From the NCBI GenBank assembly GCA_012798135.1, contig JAAZNU010000021.1:62001-126000 (forward strand): a stretch of DNA of 64,000 nucleotides, read 5' to 3'. The position numbers and the translations under genes were made by a program. The first letter of the stretch is position 1. The number at the start of each line of letters is the position of its first letter. Below, piece by piece: positions 17,478 to 26,158 of the stretch. The stretch is from Veillonellaceae bacterium (GTDB lineage: Bacteria > Bacillota_C > Negativicutes > UBA1444). The notes under the pieces are model-generated. The model ran no database searches. It was not told where the DNA came from and saw nothing but the letters and a program-made list of their open reading frames with translations.

Positions 17478-18637
17478 GAATCGGGTTTGACGTGAGTCAG
17501 ACTGGGGAAGATAAGGCGGGTTGCGGTTTCTTCGCCGACCAGTTGATCCGGGCATTGGCGGAAGAGGATTCGGAAAATGAATATAGGCTTTATCCGACTT
17601 TTTATGGGTACCGGTCGTTTCTTTTTGAGCAGGCAACGCGGATCGAAAAGCCCAATTTCGCGACGATGTTTGGACAGTGGCCGTTCGAAGCGCAATGCCT
17701 CTGGTGGGATACGGTACAGGACCGGATGGAAGCATTGGGCGCTCCGGATATTATTCACGCCAACAATTACTCTTGTCCGCGGGATGTGCCGGCCAAGGCG
17801 GTATTTACCGTTTATGATCTGGCAGTTTTAGAAGTTCCCCAATATACAACGGAAGAAAATCGCCTGGTTTGTTTTCAGGGATTATTTGATGCGGCGATGC
17901 GAGCGGATCATTTGATCATGATTTCGGAAGCGACGCGACAGGCGTTCATTCGCCATTTTCCGCACTACCCCGAGGATCGGATGACCGTCATTCATCTGGG
18001 AAATCGTCCCACCATCGTTCCCCGGCCGGCGGCGGACTGCCGCGACTATCTGGCCGAACTGGGGGTTTCCCGGGAAGGCTTTTGGCTCGGTGTCGGCACT
18101 GTTGAGCCGCGAAAAAATTACCGGCTGCTGATTGACGCCTACAAGGCAGTTGTAAATCGCGGGGAGGATGAACGGCCCCTTTTAATTGCCGGCGGCAAGG
18201 GCTGGCTGGAATCGGACATCGGCAACTTTGTTCATGCCAATGGGTTGGCGGATAAAGTCAGATTTCTCGGCTATGTGACGGATGAGCAACTCTCGATGCT
18301 GTATTCCAGTTGTTTCGCTTTTGTATATCCCAGCTTTTACGAAGGGTTTGGGCTGCCGGTGTTGGAAGCTATGTCGTGCGGCGCTGCGGTCATTTGCAGC
18401 AATTCAACCAGTTTGCCGGAGGTGGCCGGCGATGCGGCCTTGCTGATTGATCCGAAGTCCTCCTGTTCCTTGCAGCAGGCAATGCAGGAATTGCTTCATT
18501 CCCGGGAGAGCGTTCACCGGCTTCGAAAGGCCGGTGCATCGCAAGCCGCAAAATTCAGTTGGCGAAAGGCCGCTGGGGAAACATTGCAGGTTTATGGGAA
18601 AGTCATAGAATATCCCAAGTATTCACAGGTAAAATAA
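17474..18637 (+). CDS. Family 4 (GT-B) glycosyltransferase
   Basis: 387 residues from ATG 17474, overlapping the previous stop. MRIGFDVSQTGEDKAGCGFF at the N-terminus, the AVFTVYDLAVLEVP strand, the donor-domain motif GVGTVEPRKNYRLLI, and FVYPSFYEGFGLPVLEAM (the E-x7-E motif). These are typical of GT4 mannosyl/rhamnosyl-type transferases; donor not known. Followed at 42 nt by the second member of the duplicated GT2 pair. Confidence 0.88.
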   Translation: MRIGFDVSQTGEDKAGCGFFADQLIRALAEEDSENEYRLYPTFYGYRSFLFEQATRIEKPNFATMFGQWPFEAQCLWWDTVQDRMEALGAPDIIHANNYSCPRDVPAKAVFTVYDLAVLEVPQYTTEENRLVCFQGLFDAAMRADHLIMISEATRQAFIRHFPHYPEDRMTVIHLGNRPTIVPRPAADCRDYLAELGVSREGFWLGVGTVEPRKNYRLLIDAYKAVVNRGEDERPLLIAGGKGWLESDIGNFVHANGLADKVRFLGYVTDEQLSMLYSSCFAFVYPSFYEGFGLPVLEAMSCGAAVICSNSTSLPEVAGDAALLIDPKSSCSLQQAMQELLHSRESVHRLRKAGASQAAKFSWRKAAGETLQVYGKVIEYPKYSQVK

Positions 18638-18679
18638 TACGGCGCACCAAGTGCGCTGTTTGCTGGAGAACGAATCAGA

Positions 18680-19600
18680 ATGCATCAAAACGACACGATC
18701 AGGATTTCGATTATTACACCTTCGTTCAATCAGGGCCAGTTCATCGAACGGACCATCCAAAGCGTTTTGTCGCAGGATGTGAAGGGGATGGAGTACTGGG
18801 TGGTCGACGGCGGCAGTACGGATGAAACTTTGCAGGTTCTTCAAAGGTTTGAAGACCGCCTCCAATGGGTGTCCGAACCAGACAAGGGGCAAACGGATGC
18901 GCTGAACAAAGGAATCCTGCGTTCGGCCGGCGAGATCATCGGTTGGCTGAATTCGGATGATATCTATTATCCGGAGGCTTTGCCCCGAATCTTGCGTTTT
19001 TTTGACGAGCATCCCGAGGTGAATGTTGTCTATGGCAAGGCGCATCATATTGATGAGGATGATGGGATTATCGCGGCGTATCCGACACAGGAGTGGGATT
19101 ATGACGCACTCCTGAAGGACTGTTTCATTTGTCAGCCGGCGCTTTTTTTTCGCCGGAATATTATCGAACGCTATGGGCTGTTTGATGAGACGCTTCAATA
19201 CTGCATGGATTATGAATATTGGCTGAGAGTGGGCGTGAAGGAGCCGTTTTGCCACTATCCGGAATTTTTGGCGGGTTCCCGTCTGTATGAGCAGAATAAG
19301 ACGTTGGGATGCCGTCGCCAAGTTCGGGAAGAGATTTTGGAGATGATTTATCAAAAAACGGGAACGTTATCGATGCGCTGGGCCATTATTCTCGGCAGCT
19401 ATTTGGCGGAACAGGAGAATTTGTTTCCCGGTGGCATCCGAAGCGGAGTTCGTTATGCGCGTGCTGTATATCGGACGGTCGCCGGGGAAGCGCACCGCCG
19501 GGGGAAAACGCTGACGCAACAGCAAAAGCTGGCGTTCGGCCGCTGGTGGTGCGGAGTCTTTCTGCGGGCGGTCGGGCAACAATGCCGGCGTATTATTTAG
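18680..19600 (+). CDS. Family 2 glycosyltransferase (second of a tandem pair)
   Basis: 306 residues from ATG 18680. The motifs ISIITPSFNQGQFIERTIQS, VVDGGSTDETLQVLQRFE, GWLNSDDIYYPEAL and MDYEYWLRVG match the paralogue at 16584-17477 nearly position for position, and the DNA is also visibly similar around the DGGSTDET and NSDDIYYP codons. The two copies probably arose by tandem duplication of a GT-B/GT2 gene pair. The divergent C-termini may reflect different acceptors. Confidence 0.88.
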   Translation: MHQNDTIRISIITPSFNQGQFIERTIQSVLSQDVKGMEYWVVDGGSTDETLQVLQRFEDRLQWVSEPDKGQTDALNKGILRSAGEIIGWLNSDDIYYPEALPRILRFFDEHPEVNVVYGKAHHIDEDDGIIAAYPTQEWDYDALLKDCFICQPALFFRRNIIERYGLFDETLQYCMDYEYWLRVGVKEPFCHYPEFLAGSRLYEQNKTLGCRRQVREEILEMIYQKTGTLSMRWAIILGSYLAEQENLFPGGIRSGVRYARAVYRTVAGEAHRRGKTLTQQQKLAFGRWWCGVFLRAVGQQCRRII

Positions 19601-19666
19601 ACGAAAGTGGTAGAATATGATCAGTATTTGCGGACCTGAAGAGAAGCGGGGAGTGGTCAAACCAAG

Positions 19667-20809
19667 ATGAAGATTTGTTATATTGACCACTCGTTTCATC
19701 AGAAGACGTTATCGACGCAGTTTGTCGCGGACATTCTGCGCAAGCACGGTCACGAAGTCGATTTCTATTGGGATGATTCATGGCAAGGCGGCAAATCGGT
19801 ATGCATTGACGATTTGATTGGCGCATACGATACGTTCGTCTTCTTTCAGCTGGCGGCCCGGTCTTCCAAACCGTATTATAAGCTGCCGATCAATATTACT
19901 TTTATTCCGATGCTCGATTCCTACGGCAATGAGTATTCCTTGCACCATCATCGAATGATGTGGAAACAGTTTGCCGGCGTAAAAGTTCTTAATTTTTCCA
20001 AGGCATTGCATTGCGCGGCAGCAAGTCACGGTTTGGCGAGCAAATATTTCAAGTATTTTCCTGATCCGTCCCAATATGAAACTTGTGAAACGGGAGAACC
20101 CTTGAAGGGCTTTTTGTGGCAACGTCATCCCGAGGCAATCAATTGGCATGTTGTCAAAAAAATTGCGGCGGCGACACACTTTGGCTCATTTCACCTGCAT
20201 ATGCCGGTCGACCCTTTTCATGCCCAGGTGTACCCGGATCAGGCAGATATCGATCGGTACGGGATCACGGTCACGGATTGGTTCAAAGAGCGGGATGATT
20301 ATTATTCGCGGGTTCAGGCTTGTCAGGTATATTTTGCCCCGCGCCCTTCGGAAGGGATCGGCATGTCGTTCCTGGAAGCGATGGCGATGGGAAAGTGTGT
20401 GGTGACTCCCGACTGCGGAACCATGAACGAGTATATCGTCGATCGAGTCAATGGGTTGCTGTATGATTTGTCGGAGCCGCGAGCCCTCGATTTTTCCCGC
20501 GCTGCGGAGATCGGCAAAATGGCCCGGTATAGCGTCGAAACCGGGTTTGATGAGTGGCGGCGGCGGGAAGCCGAATTGGTGGACTATATCGTGACCCCCA
20601 GGGACATTGTGTATCGACAGTTATATACGGTCAATATCGATTATTCGGAACTGGCGGCGGCGCAGCCTCTGGCGGGATCGCTGGCGGCCAAGTGCCGATT
20701 GCGGTTGGTCAAGTTCAAGCAAAGAGTCGGCAAAAGCCGCTTGCGGCCGTGGCTGAACCCTGTCTGGCAGAGAATAAAAAAAGTGCGGGGAAAGATGAAA
20801 GAGCGATGA
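19667..20809 (+). CDS. Glycosyltransferase, GT-B type
   Basis: 380 residues. The first half is unusual (MKICYIDHSFHQKTLSTQFV, then a short acceptor domain). The second half has GT-B donor-site features: VYFAPRPSEGIGMSFLEAMAMG with the E-x7-E motif (EGIGMSFLE) and TPDCGTMNEYIVDRVNGLLY. The C-terminus is basic (KFKQRVGKSRLRPW...RIKKVRGKMKER) and may bind membrane phospholipid. A GT4 assignment is likely but less certain than for its neighbours. It overlaps the next gene as ATGA. Confidence 0.78.
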   Translation: MKICYIDHSFHQKTLSTQFVADILRKHGHEVDFYWDDSWQGGKSVCIDDLIGAYDTFVFFQLAARSSKPYYKLPINITFIPMLDSYGNEYSLHHHRMMWKQFAGVKVLNFSKALHCAAASHGLASKYFKYFPDPSQYETCETGEPLKGFLWQRHPEAINWHVVKKIAAATHFGSFHLHMPVDPFHAQVYPDQADIDRYGITVTDWFKERDDYYSRVQACQVYFAPRPSEGIGMSFLEAMAMGKCVVTPDCGTMNEYIVDRVNGLLYDLSEPRALDFSRAAEIGKMARYSVETGFDEWRRREAELVDYIVTPRDIVYRQLYTVNIDYSELAAAQPLAGSLAAKCRLRLVKFKQRVGKSRLRPWLNPVWQRIKKVRGKMKER

Positions 20810-21642
20810 GCAGCCCATTGCCAACGGACAATATGCCGCTTGTGACGATTATTACTGCATCGCTCAATAGCGCCCGAACGTTGGAGCGGACGATTCAGAG
20901 CGTATTGGCGCAGACCTACCCCAACGTCGAATATATTTTGTTGGATGGCGGTTCCACCGACGGAACGCGTTTGATCATTGAAAAGTATGCAACCCGTCTG
21001 GCCGATTGGTCGAGTGAGCCGGATCGTGGAATTTCGGATGCGTTTAACAAGGGCTTGGCCAAAGCTTCCGGTGAGTATATCGGAATCTTGAATTCCGACG
21101 ATGTGTATATGCCGGAAACAGTGCGGAAAATCGTCTGCGCTTTTGGCGAACATCCGGAAGCCGGGTTTGTGTTCGGCGACCAGTTGTTTATGGATGAACA
21201 GGGACGGGTTTTGTTTTGCCAACAGGGCGACCCCGGCTATCAAGGCAAAATCAGGACGGGAATGCCGTCCATTCCGCACCCGACCACATTTGTGCGGCGT
21301 GAAGTCTATCAAAAATACGGAGCCTTTGCGTTGGAATACAAAACAGCCATGGATTATGAACTGTTGTACCGGTTTCACCTGGCTGGGGTTTCGGGGTGCT
21401 ATGTTCCAAAAATCCTTGCGGCAATGCAAGTGGGCGGCGAATCGGATCGCCGGTTTTGGCGGGCCTATTCGGAAGTGCGGGATATTTCGATACGCTATGG
21501 GCTCAGTCCGTTACATGCAAGACTGCTTTTTTGGGGACGGGTAGTCAAGACTTTTTGGCGGCGAAAGTTGGAACGACTGGGTTGTGATGGCTTGGTGCGG
21601 GCTTTTCGCCAACGGTTTAGCAGCAGGTATTTTTATGAGTGA
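20806..21642 (+). CDS. Family 2 glycosyltransferase
   Basis: 278 residues from ATG 20806, overlapping the preceding stop. The frame is open further upstream inside that gene but without a ribosome-binding site. GT-A motifs: LVTIITASLNSARTLERTI, LLDGGSTDGTRLIIEKY, GISDAFNKGLAKASGEYIG and ILNSDDVYMPET. This is the WcaA/colanic-acid-like GT2 subgroup. A positively charged C-terminus (RRKLERLGCDG) could aid membrane contact. Overlaps the next gene by 8 bp. Confidence 0.88.
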   Translation: MSSPLPTDNMPLVTIITASLNSARTLERTIQSVLAQTYPNVEYILLDGGSTDGTRLIIEKYATRLADWSSEPDRGISDAFNKGLAKASGEYIGILNSDDVYMPETVRKIVCAFGEHPEAGFVFGDQLFMDEQGRVLFCQQGDPGYQGKIRTGMPSIPHPTTFVRREVYQKYGAFALEYKTAMDYELLYRFHLAGVSGCYVPKILAAMQVGGESDRRFWRAYSEVRDISIRYGLSPLHARLLFWGRVVKTFWRRKLERLGCDGLVRAFRQRFSSRYFYE

Positions 21643-22747
21643 GCCAAGGGTGCACCGAATCGCCATAGATTGCCGGATGTGGGAAGCGTCGGGCATCGGG
21701 ACGTATCTGCAAAACTTGGCGCCGCGGGTGATACGGCGAATGCCGGCGACACAATTTGCGTTGCTCGGGAATGCGCCTTCGCTGGCGGATTTGCGGACGG
21801 ACAATGTATCGGTGCGGCCGTTGACGGCGCCGATTTATTCCGTGCAGGAACAGTGGGCAGTGCCGCGGGCGGTTCCGGGGGGCACTGAATTGTTGTGGAC
21901 GCCGCATTACAATTTGCCGTTGTTTTCACCGTGCCCGGTGGTGGTGACGATTCATGATATCTTGCATCTGGCGATGCCGGAGTTGTTTCCCGGCTGGCCC
22001 AAACAGCTGTATGCAGCGGTCATGTTTCGCGCGGCGATGCGAAAAGCCGGAGCGATCCTGACCGTGTCCCGCTTTACCGCCGAGGAGTTGTCGAGGCTGC
22101 TGGGCCGATGGGTGGCGCGGGAGCGCATTCATATTGTGCCCAATGGCGTGGACGAGAGTTGGTTTGACATCTTGTCCGGACCCCGGCCGCAGGAGCGGGA
22201 GTATCTCCTGTACGTCGGCAATGTCAAGCCGCATAAGAATCTGCGCCGGCTGACGGAGGCCTTCGCACGGATCAAGGACAGCATGGCCGTGGACCTGGTG
22301 ATCGTGGGGGAACGAGAGGGCTTTTTGACCGGCGACACCGAATTGGCGGCGGCAACGAAACATTTGGGCGACCGCGTGCATTTCACCGGGCGGGTGGAGT
22401 TGGCGGAGCTGCGGCAGTACTATCGGCATGCCGGCGCGCTGGTATTGCCGTCGCTGTACGAAGGATTCGGCCTGACCGCGCTGGAGGCCATGGCGGCCGG
22501 TTGCCCGGTCGCGGTTTCCCGGGCGGCATCCTTGCCGGAGGTCTGCGGTGATGCGGCCCTGTATTTTGACCCTGCGGACACAGAGGATTTGGCGGCTGCG
22601 CTGCGCCGGCTGATTGGGGACAAGCATTTGCGCGGCGAGCTGACATTCAAGGGAAAACAACGGGCGCGTGAATTTTCCTGGGAGCGGGCTGCGGATCAGA
22701 CTGCCGAAGTGATCCGGAATGTTATGCAAAGGCGGGATGAACCTTGA
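21635..22747 (+). CDS. Family 4 (GT-B) glycosyltransferase
   Basis: 370 residues from ATG 21635. N-terminal RIAIDCRMWEASGIGTYLQN has the GIGxY loop of GT4 enzymes. Donor domain: LLYVGNVKPHKNLRRLTEAF, VLPSLYEGFGLTALEAMAAG (E-x7-E) and LPEVCGDAALYFDPADTEDL. This pattern is typical of mannosyltransferase/rhamnosyltransferase members such as WbaZ-like or MtfB-like proteins. Its stop overlaps the TTG start of the following GT4 gene. Confidence 0.9.
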   Translation: MSEPRVHRIAIDCRMWEASGIGTYLQNLAPRVIRRMPATQFALLGNAPSLADLRTDNVSVRPLTAPIYSVQEQWAVPRAVPGGTELLWTPHYNLPLFSPCPVVVTIHDILHLAMPELFPGWPKQLYAAVMFRAAMRKAGAILTVSRFTAEELSRLLGRWVARERIHIVPNGVDESWFDILSGPRPQEREYLLYVGNVKPHKNLRRLTEAFARIKDSMAVDLVIVGEREGFLTGDTELAAATKHLGDRVHFTGRVELAELRQYYRHAGALVLPSLYEGFGLTALEAMAAGCPVAVSRAASLPEVCGDAALYFDPADTEDLAAALRRLIGDKHLRGELTFKGKQRAREFSWERAADQTAEVIRNVMQRRDEP

Positions 22748-23874
22748 AGGTTGCAATCGTTCATGATTGGCTGGTGACTTCCGCCGGGGCCGAACGGGTT
22801 TTGGCGGAAATTGCGGCGTTGTATCCATCAGCCGATGTATTTACGGTGGTGGACTTTCTGCCGGAACGGGATCGGAACTTTTTGGCCGGGCATAGAATCC
22901 AGACGACGTTCGTGCAGCATTTGCCGTTGGCCAGGAAACGTTATCGTTCCTACCTGCCGTTGATGCCGTGGGCGGTGGAGCGGTTCGACCTATCTGGGTA
23001 TGATCTGATTCTTTCATCGTCGCATGCCGTAGCGAAGGGCGTGGTGACCCGACCCGATCAATTACACGTCTGCTATTGCCATTCACCGATGCGGTATGCC
23101 TGGGACATGCGGGAGGAGTATTTGCGGGAAGCCGGGATCGCCGGCGGGATCAAAGGCCGGTTGGCCCGGTTTTTGCTGGAGCGACTGCGTCGGTGGGATC
23201 TGGCGAATTCCCGGCGAGTGAATTGCTTTATCGCCAACTCCGGTTTTATTGCCGAAAGAATTCGCCATTCCTACGGGCGGGACGCGATAGTGGCGTATCC
23301 GCCGGTGGACACGGAGTATTTTACCCCGGAGGGCAAGCGGAAAAAATTTTTTCTGGCAGCGTCGCGAATGGTCCCGTACAAGAGAATGAATTTGATTGTG
23401 CAGGCGTTTTCGCGCATGCCATCCCGCCGGCTGGTGGTGATCGGCGATGGGCCGCAGTATGAAACGACGCGCCGGGGTGCTGGGGCGAATGTGGAGTTTT
23501 TGGGCTTTCAGCCGCGAACGGTTCTGAGGGATTATTTGCGCCGGGCGCAGGCGCTGGTGTTCGCCGCCAAAGAGGATTTCGGCATTCTGCCGGTGGAGGC
23601 GCAAGCCTGCGGGACGCCGGTCGTCGCTTATGGCGCCGGCGGGGCGTTGGAAACGGTACGGGGGTTGGGCTGCGATGGCGTAGAGAGGCCGACGGGCCTT
23701 TTTTTCGAAACACAGTCGGCGGAATCCATCATCGCGGCAGTGGAATATTTCGAGGCGAATGCCGCGAAGTTTCAGCCGGAGGACTGCCGGAACAATGCGC
23801 TGCGGTTTGCGCCGGAGCGGTTCCGGCAGGAGTATAAGCGAGTGGTGGAGGCCACTGTCGGCGCGTTGATCTGA
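22744..23874 (+). CDS. Family 4 (GT-B) glycosyltransferase, WbaZ-like
   Basis: 376 residues from TTG 22744, overlapping the previous stop as TTGA; MKVAIVHDWLVTSAGAERVL begins exactly there, which supports the unusual start. Donor domain: FFLAASRMVPYKRMNLIVQAF, VVIGDGPQYE and ALVFAAKEDFGILPVEAQACG, with ...EDFGILPVE as the E-x7-E motif. The YCHSPMRYAWD segment is conserved in mannosyltransferases of the WbaZ/WbdB type. Last glycosyltransferase of the locus. Confidence 0.9.
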   Translation: MKVAIVHDWLVTSAGAERVLAEIAALYPSADVFTVVDFLPERDRNFLAGHRIQTTFVQHLPLARKRYRSYLPLMPWAVERFDLSGYDLILSSSHAVAKGVVTRPDQLHVCYCHSPMRYAWDMREEYLREAGIAGGIKGRLARFLLERLRRWDLANSRRVNCFIANSGFIAERIRHSYGRDAIVAYPPVDTEYFTPEGKRKKFFLAASRMVPYKRMNLIVQAFSRMPSRRLVVIGDGPQYETTRRGAGANVEFLGFQPRTVLRDYLRRAQALVFAAKEDFGILPVEAQACGTPVVAYGAGGALETVRGLGCDGVERPTGLFFETQSAESIIAAVEYFEANAAKFQPEDCRNNALRFAPERFRQEYKRVVEATVGALI

Positions 23875-23913
23875 ACAAATGGCTGAAAAATGGGAAATGA
23901 AAAGAGGCGCATT

Positions 23914-25284
23914 ATGACTGATAATCAACAAAGTGGTTGGGCGAAAGCTTTCAAGGCGTACGATATCCGGGGCCGGGTACCGTCGGAATTAAACCCGGAA
24001 ATGGCGTACCGGCTGGGACGGGCTTTCGCCGAACAATTGCAGGCGAAGAAGGTCGTGGTGGGCCGGGATGTCCGGCTGTCCAGCGCGGAGTTGGCGGTTG
24101 CTGTGGGCAAGGGGCTGATGGAAGCGGGCTGCGATGTGCTGGACATCGGGTTGGGCGGGACGGAGATGGTATATTTCGCGACTTCCCATCTGCGGGCCGA
24201 TGGCGGGATCATGGTGACGGCCAGTCACAATCCGCTCGACTACAACGGGATGAAGCTGGTACGGCGGGAGTCGCGGCCGATCAGCGGCGATAGCGGGTTG
24301 CACGCGATCCGCGACGCAGTGTGCGATGGACGCAATTGGGGTCCGGCCGCCGCACCTGGGACAACGCAAGCCGTCGATGTGCTGCCGGCGTATGTTGAGC
24401 ATCTGCTGTCCTATATTGAGGTTACACGGATGAAACCGCTGAAAGTGGTCATGGACGCCGGTAACGGCGGCGCCGGACTGGTGCTGCGGGAGCTGGCGAA
24501 ACGATTGCCGTTGACGCTGATTCCGGTGCGGTTTGAGCCGGATGGAAATTTCCCGCAAGGGATCCCCAATCCGTTATTGCCGGAGAACCGATCTCTCACG
24601 GCCGAAACCGTGCGGAAAACCGGTGCGGATCTCGGGATCGCCTGGGACGGGGATTTCGACCGTTGCTTTTTCTTCGACGAAACGGGCGAGTTTATCGAGG
24701 GCTACTATGTGGTGGGACTGCTGGCAGCGGCGTTTCTGCAGAAGACGCCAGGGGCGAAGATCATCCACGATCCGCGACTGATTTGGAACACGCGGGACAT
24801 TGTCAAAACGGCCGGCGGCATGGCGATCCAGAGCAAGACCGGGCACGCGTTCATCAAGGAACGAATGCGGGCCGAGGATGCGGTGTATGGTGGCGAGATG
24901 TCGGCGCATCACTATTTCCGGGATTTCTTCTATTGCGACAGCGGGATGATTCCCTGGCTGCTGGTGCTGGAGCTGATGAGCCGTTCCGGCAAGAAACTGT
25001 CGGAGCTGGTGGATGAGCGGATGCGGTTGTACCCCTGCAGCGGCGAAATCAACCGGGAACTGGCCGCTGCTGCGGTGGCGATCCGGCGGGTGGAGGAAAA
25101 ATATCTGCCGCAGGCCATTGGCGTGGACCGGACGGACGGAGTGAGCCTCGAGTTCGCAACGTGGCGGTTTAATCTGCGTAGTTCCAATACGGAACCGGTG
25201 GTGCGGCTGAATGTGGAGACGCGGGGCGATGCGGCGCTGATGCGGGAAAAGACGACGGAAATATTGGTTTTGCTGGATCAGTAA
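23914..25284 (+). CDS. Phosphomannomutase/phosphoglucomutase
   Basis: 456 residues from ATG 23914 (AAGAGG seven bases upstream); an in-frame ATG at 23890 would add eight residues. Alpha-D-phosphohexomutase family: AFKAYDIRG, active-site serine S104 in [11 protein letters not shown], metal loop [11 protein letters not shown], sugar-binding [12 protein letters not shown] and phosphate-binding RSSNTEP. The GGEMSAHH form is that of ManB/CpsG/AlgC enzymes, which give mannose 1-phosphate for GDP-mannose. Co-directional with the glycosyltransferases, so it likely belongs to the same operon. Confidence 0.92.
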   Translation: MTDNQQSGWAKAFKAYDIRGRVPSELNPEMAYRLGRAFAEQLQAKKVVVGRDVRLSSAELAVAVGKGLMEAGCDVLDIGLGGTEMVYFATSHLRADGGIMVTASHNPLDYNGMKLVRRESRPISGDSGLHAIRDAVCDGRNWGPAAAPGTTQAVDVLPAYVEHLLSYIEVTRMKPLKVVMDAGNGGAGLVLRELAKRLPLTLIPVRFEPDGNFPQGIPNPLLPENRSLTAETVRKTGADLGIAWDGDFDRCFFFDETGEFIEGYYVVGLLAAAFLQKTPGAKIIHDPRLIWNTRDIVKTAGGMAIQSKTGHAFIKERMRAEDAVYGGEMSAHHYFRDFFYCDSGMIPWLLVLELMSRSGKKLSELVDERMRLYPCSGEINRELAAAAVAIRRVEEKYLPQAIGVDRTDGVSLEFATWRFNLRSSNTEPVVRLNVETRGDAALMREKTTEILVLLDQ

Positions 25285-25287
25285 ATC

Positions 25288-26040
25288 ATGATTTACCTGC
25301 TGAAGTTTTTCTATTCCTGGTTGCTGCCGCCGGCCTGCTTCGTCGTGGCGCTGGCCTGGCTGGGCTGGCGGCTGTGGCGGCGATCACGCCGGCTGGCCGG
25401 CGTGGCCTGGGCCGTGGCGTTATTGCTGTATGCGGCAGCGGTGCCGCCGGTGTCGGAGTGGCTGCTGCGTGGGTTGGAGTACCGGATTCCGCCGGCGGCG
25501 GTGGCCGGGTCGGACGTGATCGTGGTGCTGGGCGGCGGGACGGTGAAGGATGTGCCGACGCCGGCAGGGTGGAGCGGCCAGTTGCACGATGCGGCGGCGC
25601 AACGCCTGCTGGCGGCGTATGCGTTGCACCGGCAGACCGGATTGCCGCTATTGGTTTCCGGCGGCGAGGTGTTCGCGGAGTATGGCCGGGAAGCGTTGAT
25701 CATGCGGGATATCCTGGTGAGTTTCGGCATGTCGCCGGCCAAGATCATTCTGGAGGACCGCAGCCTGAATACGACGGAGAATGCGCGGTTTACCGCGCCG
25801 ATTTTGCGGGAACGGGGCTGGCGACATCCTTTGCTGGTCACGTCGGCATTTCACATGCCGCGTTCGGTTGCGGAGTTTCAGCGGGCCGGCATCGGCGTGG
25901 CTCCCTATCCGGCGGGGTTTTACACCAGTCGCCGCTATCACGGGACGTTGCTGGATGTGGTTCCGTCGGGTTCGGCGCTACGGGGAACATCGATTGCGTT
26001 GAAGGAATACCTGGGCTTGGCTGCGCTGGCGGTGCGATAG
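25288..26040 (+). CDS. YdcF/ElyC-like DUF218 membrane protein
   Basis: 250 residues. Two N-terminal membrane helices (residues ~5-25 and ~36-56) are followed by a DUF218 domain: VIVVLGGG at about 73, LLVSGGEVFAEYGREALIM, EDRSLNTTENARF and LLVTSAFHMPRSVAEF. This is the ElyC/SanA/YdcF arrangement; E. coli ElyC influences peptidoglycan and polyprenyl-carrier use. It starts 3 nt after the mutase gene and ends the glycan operon at a strong terminator. Confidence 0.88.
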   Translation: MIYLLKFFYSWLLPPACFVVALAWLGWRLWRRSRRLAGVAWAVALLLYAAAVPPVSEWLLRGLEYRIPPAAVAGSDVIVVLGGGTVKDVPTPAGWSGQLHDAAAQRLLAAYALHRQTGLPLLVSGGEVFAEYGREALIMRDILVSFGMSPAKIILEDRSLNTTENARFTAPILRERGWRHPLLVTSAFHMPRSVAEFQRAGIGVAPYPAGFYTSRRYHGTLLDVVPSGSALRGTSIALKEYLGLAALAVR

Positions 26041-26051
26041 ATCGAAACCGG

Positions 26052-26077
26052 AAGAGGGGGGAACCCTCTTTTTTTTT
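26052..26077 (+). terminator. Intrinsic terminator closing the glycan operon
   Basis: Seven-base stem AAGAGGG (26052-26058) with CCCTCTT (26064-26070), 5-nt loop, then an unbroken T run to 26077. It begins 11 nt after the stop of the DUF218 gene. Confidence 0.9.
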
Positions 26078-26158
26078 GTGTAGAATGGCAGGAAAAGAGG
26101 GAGAGCGGTTCGAACCTATTCTTAGCAGAATCTTGGAATTTTGGGGGATGATATACGC

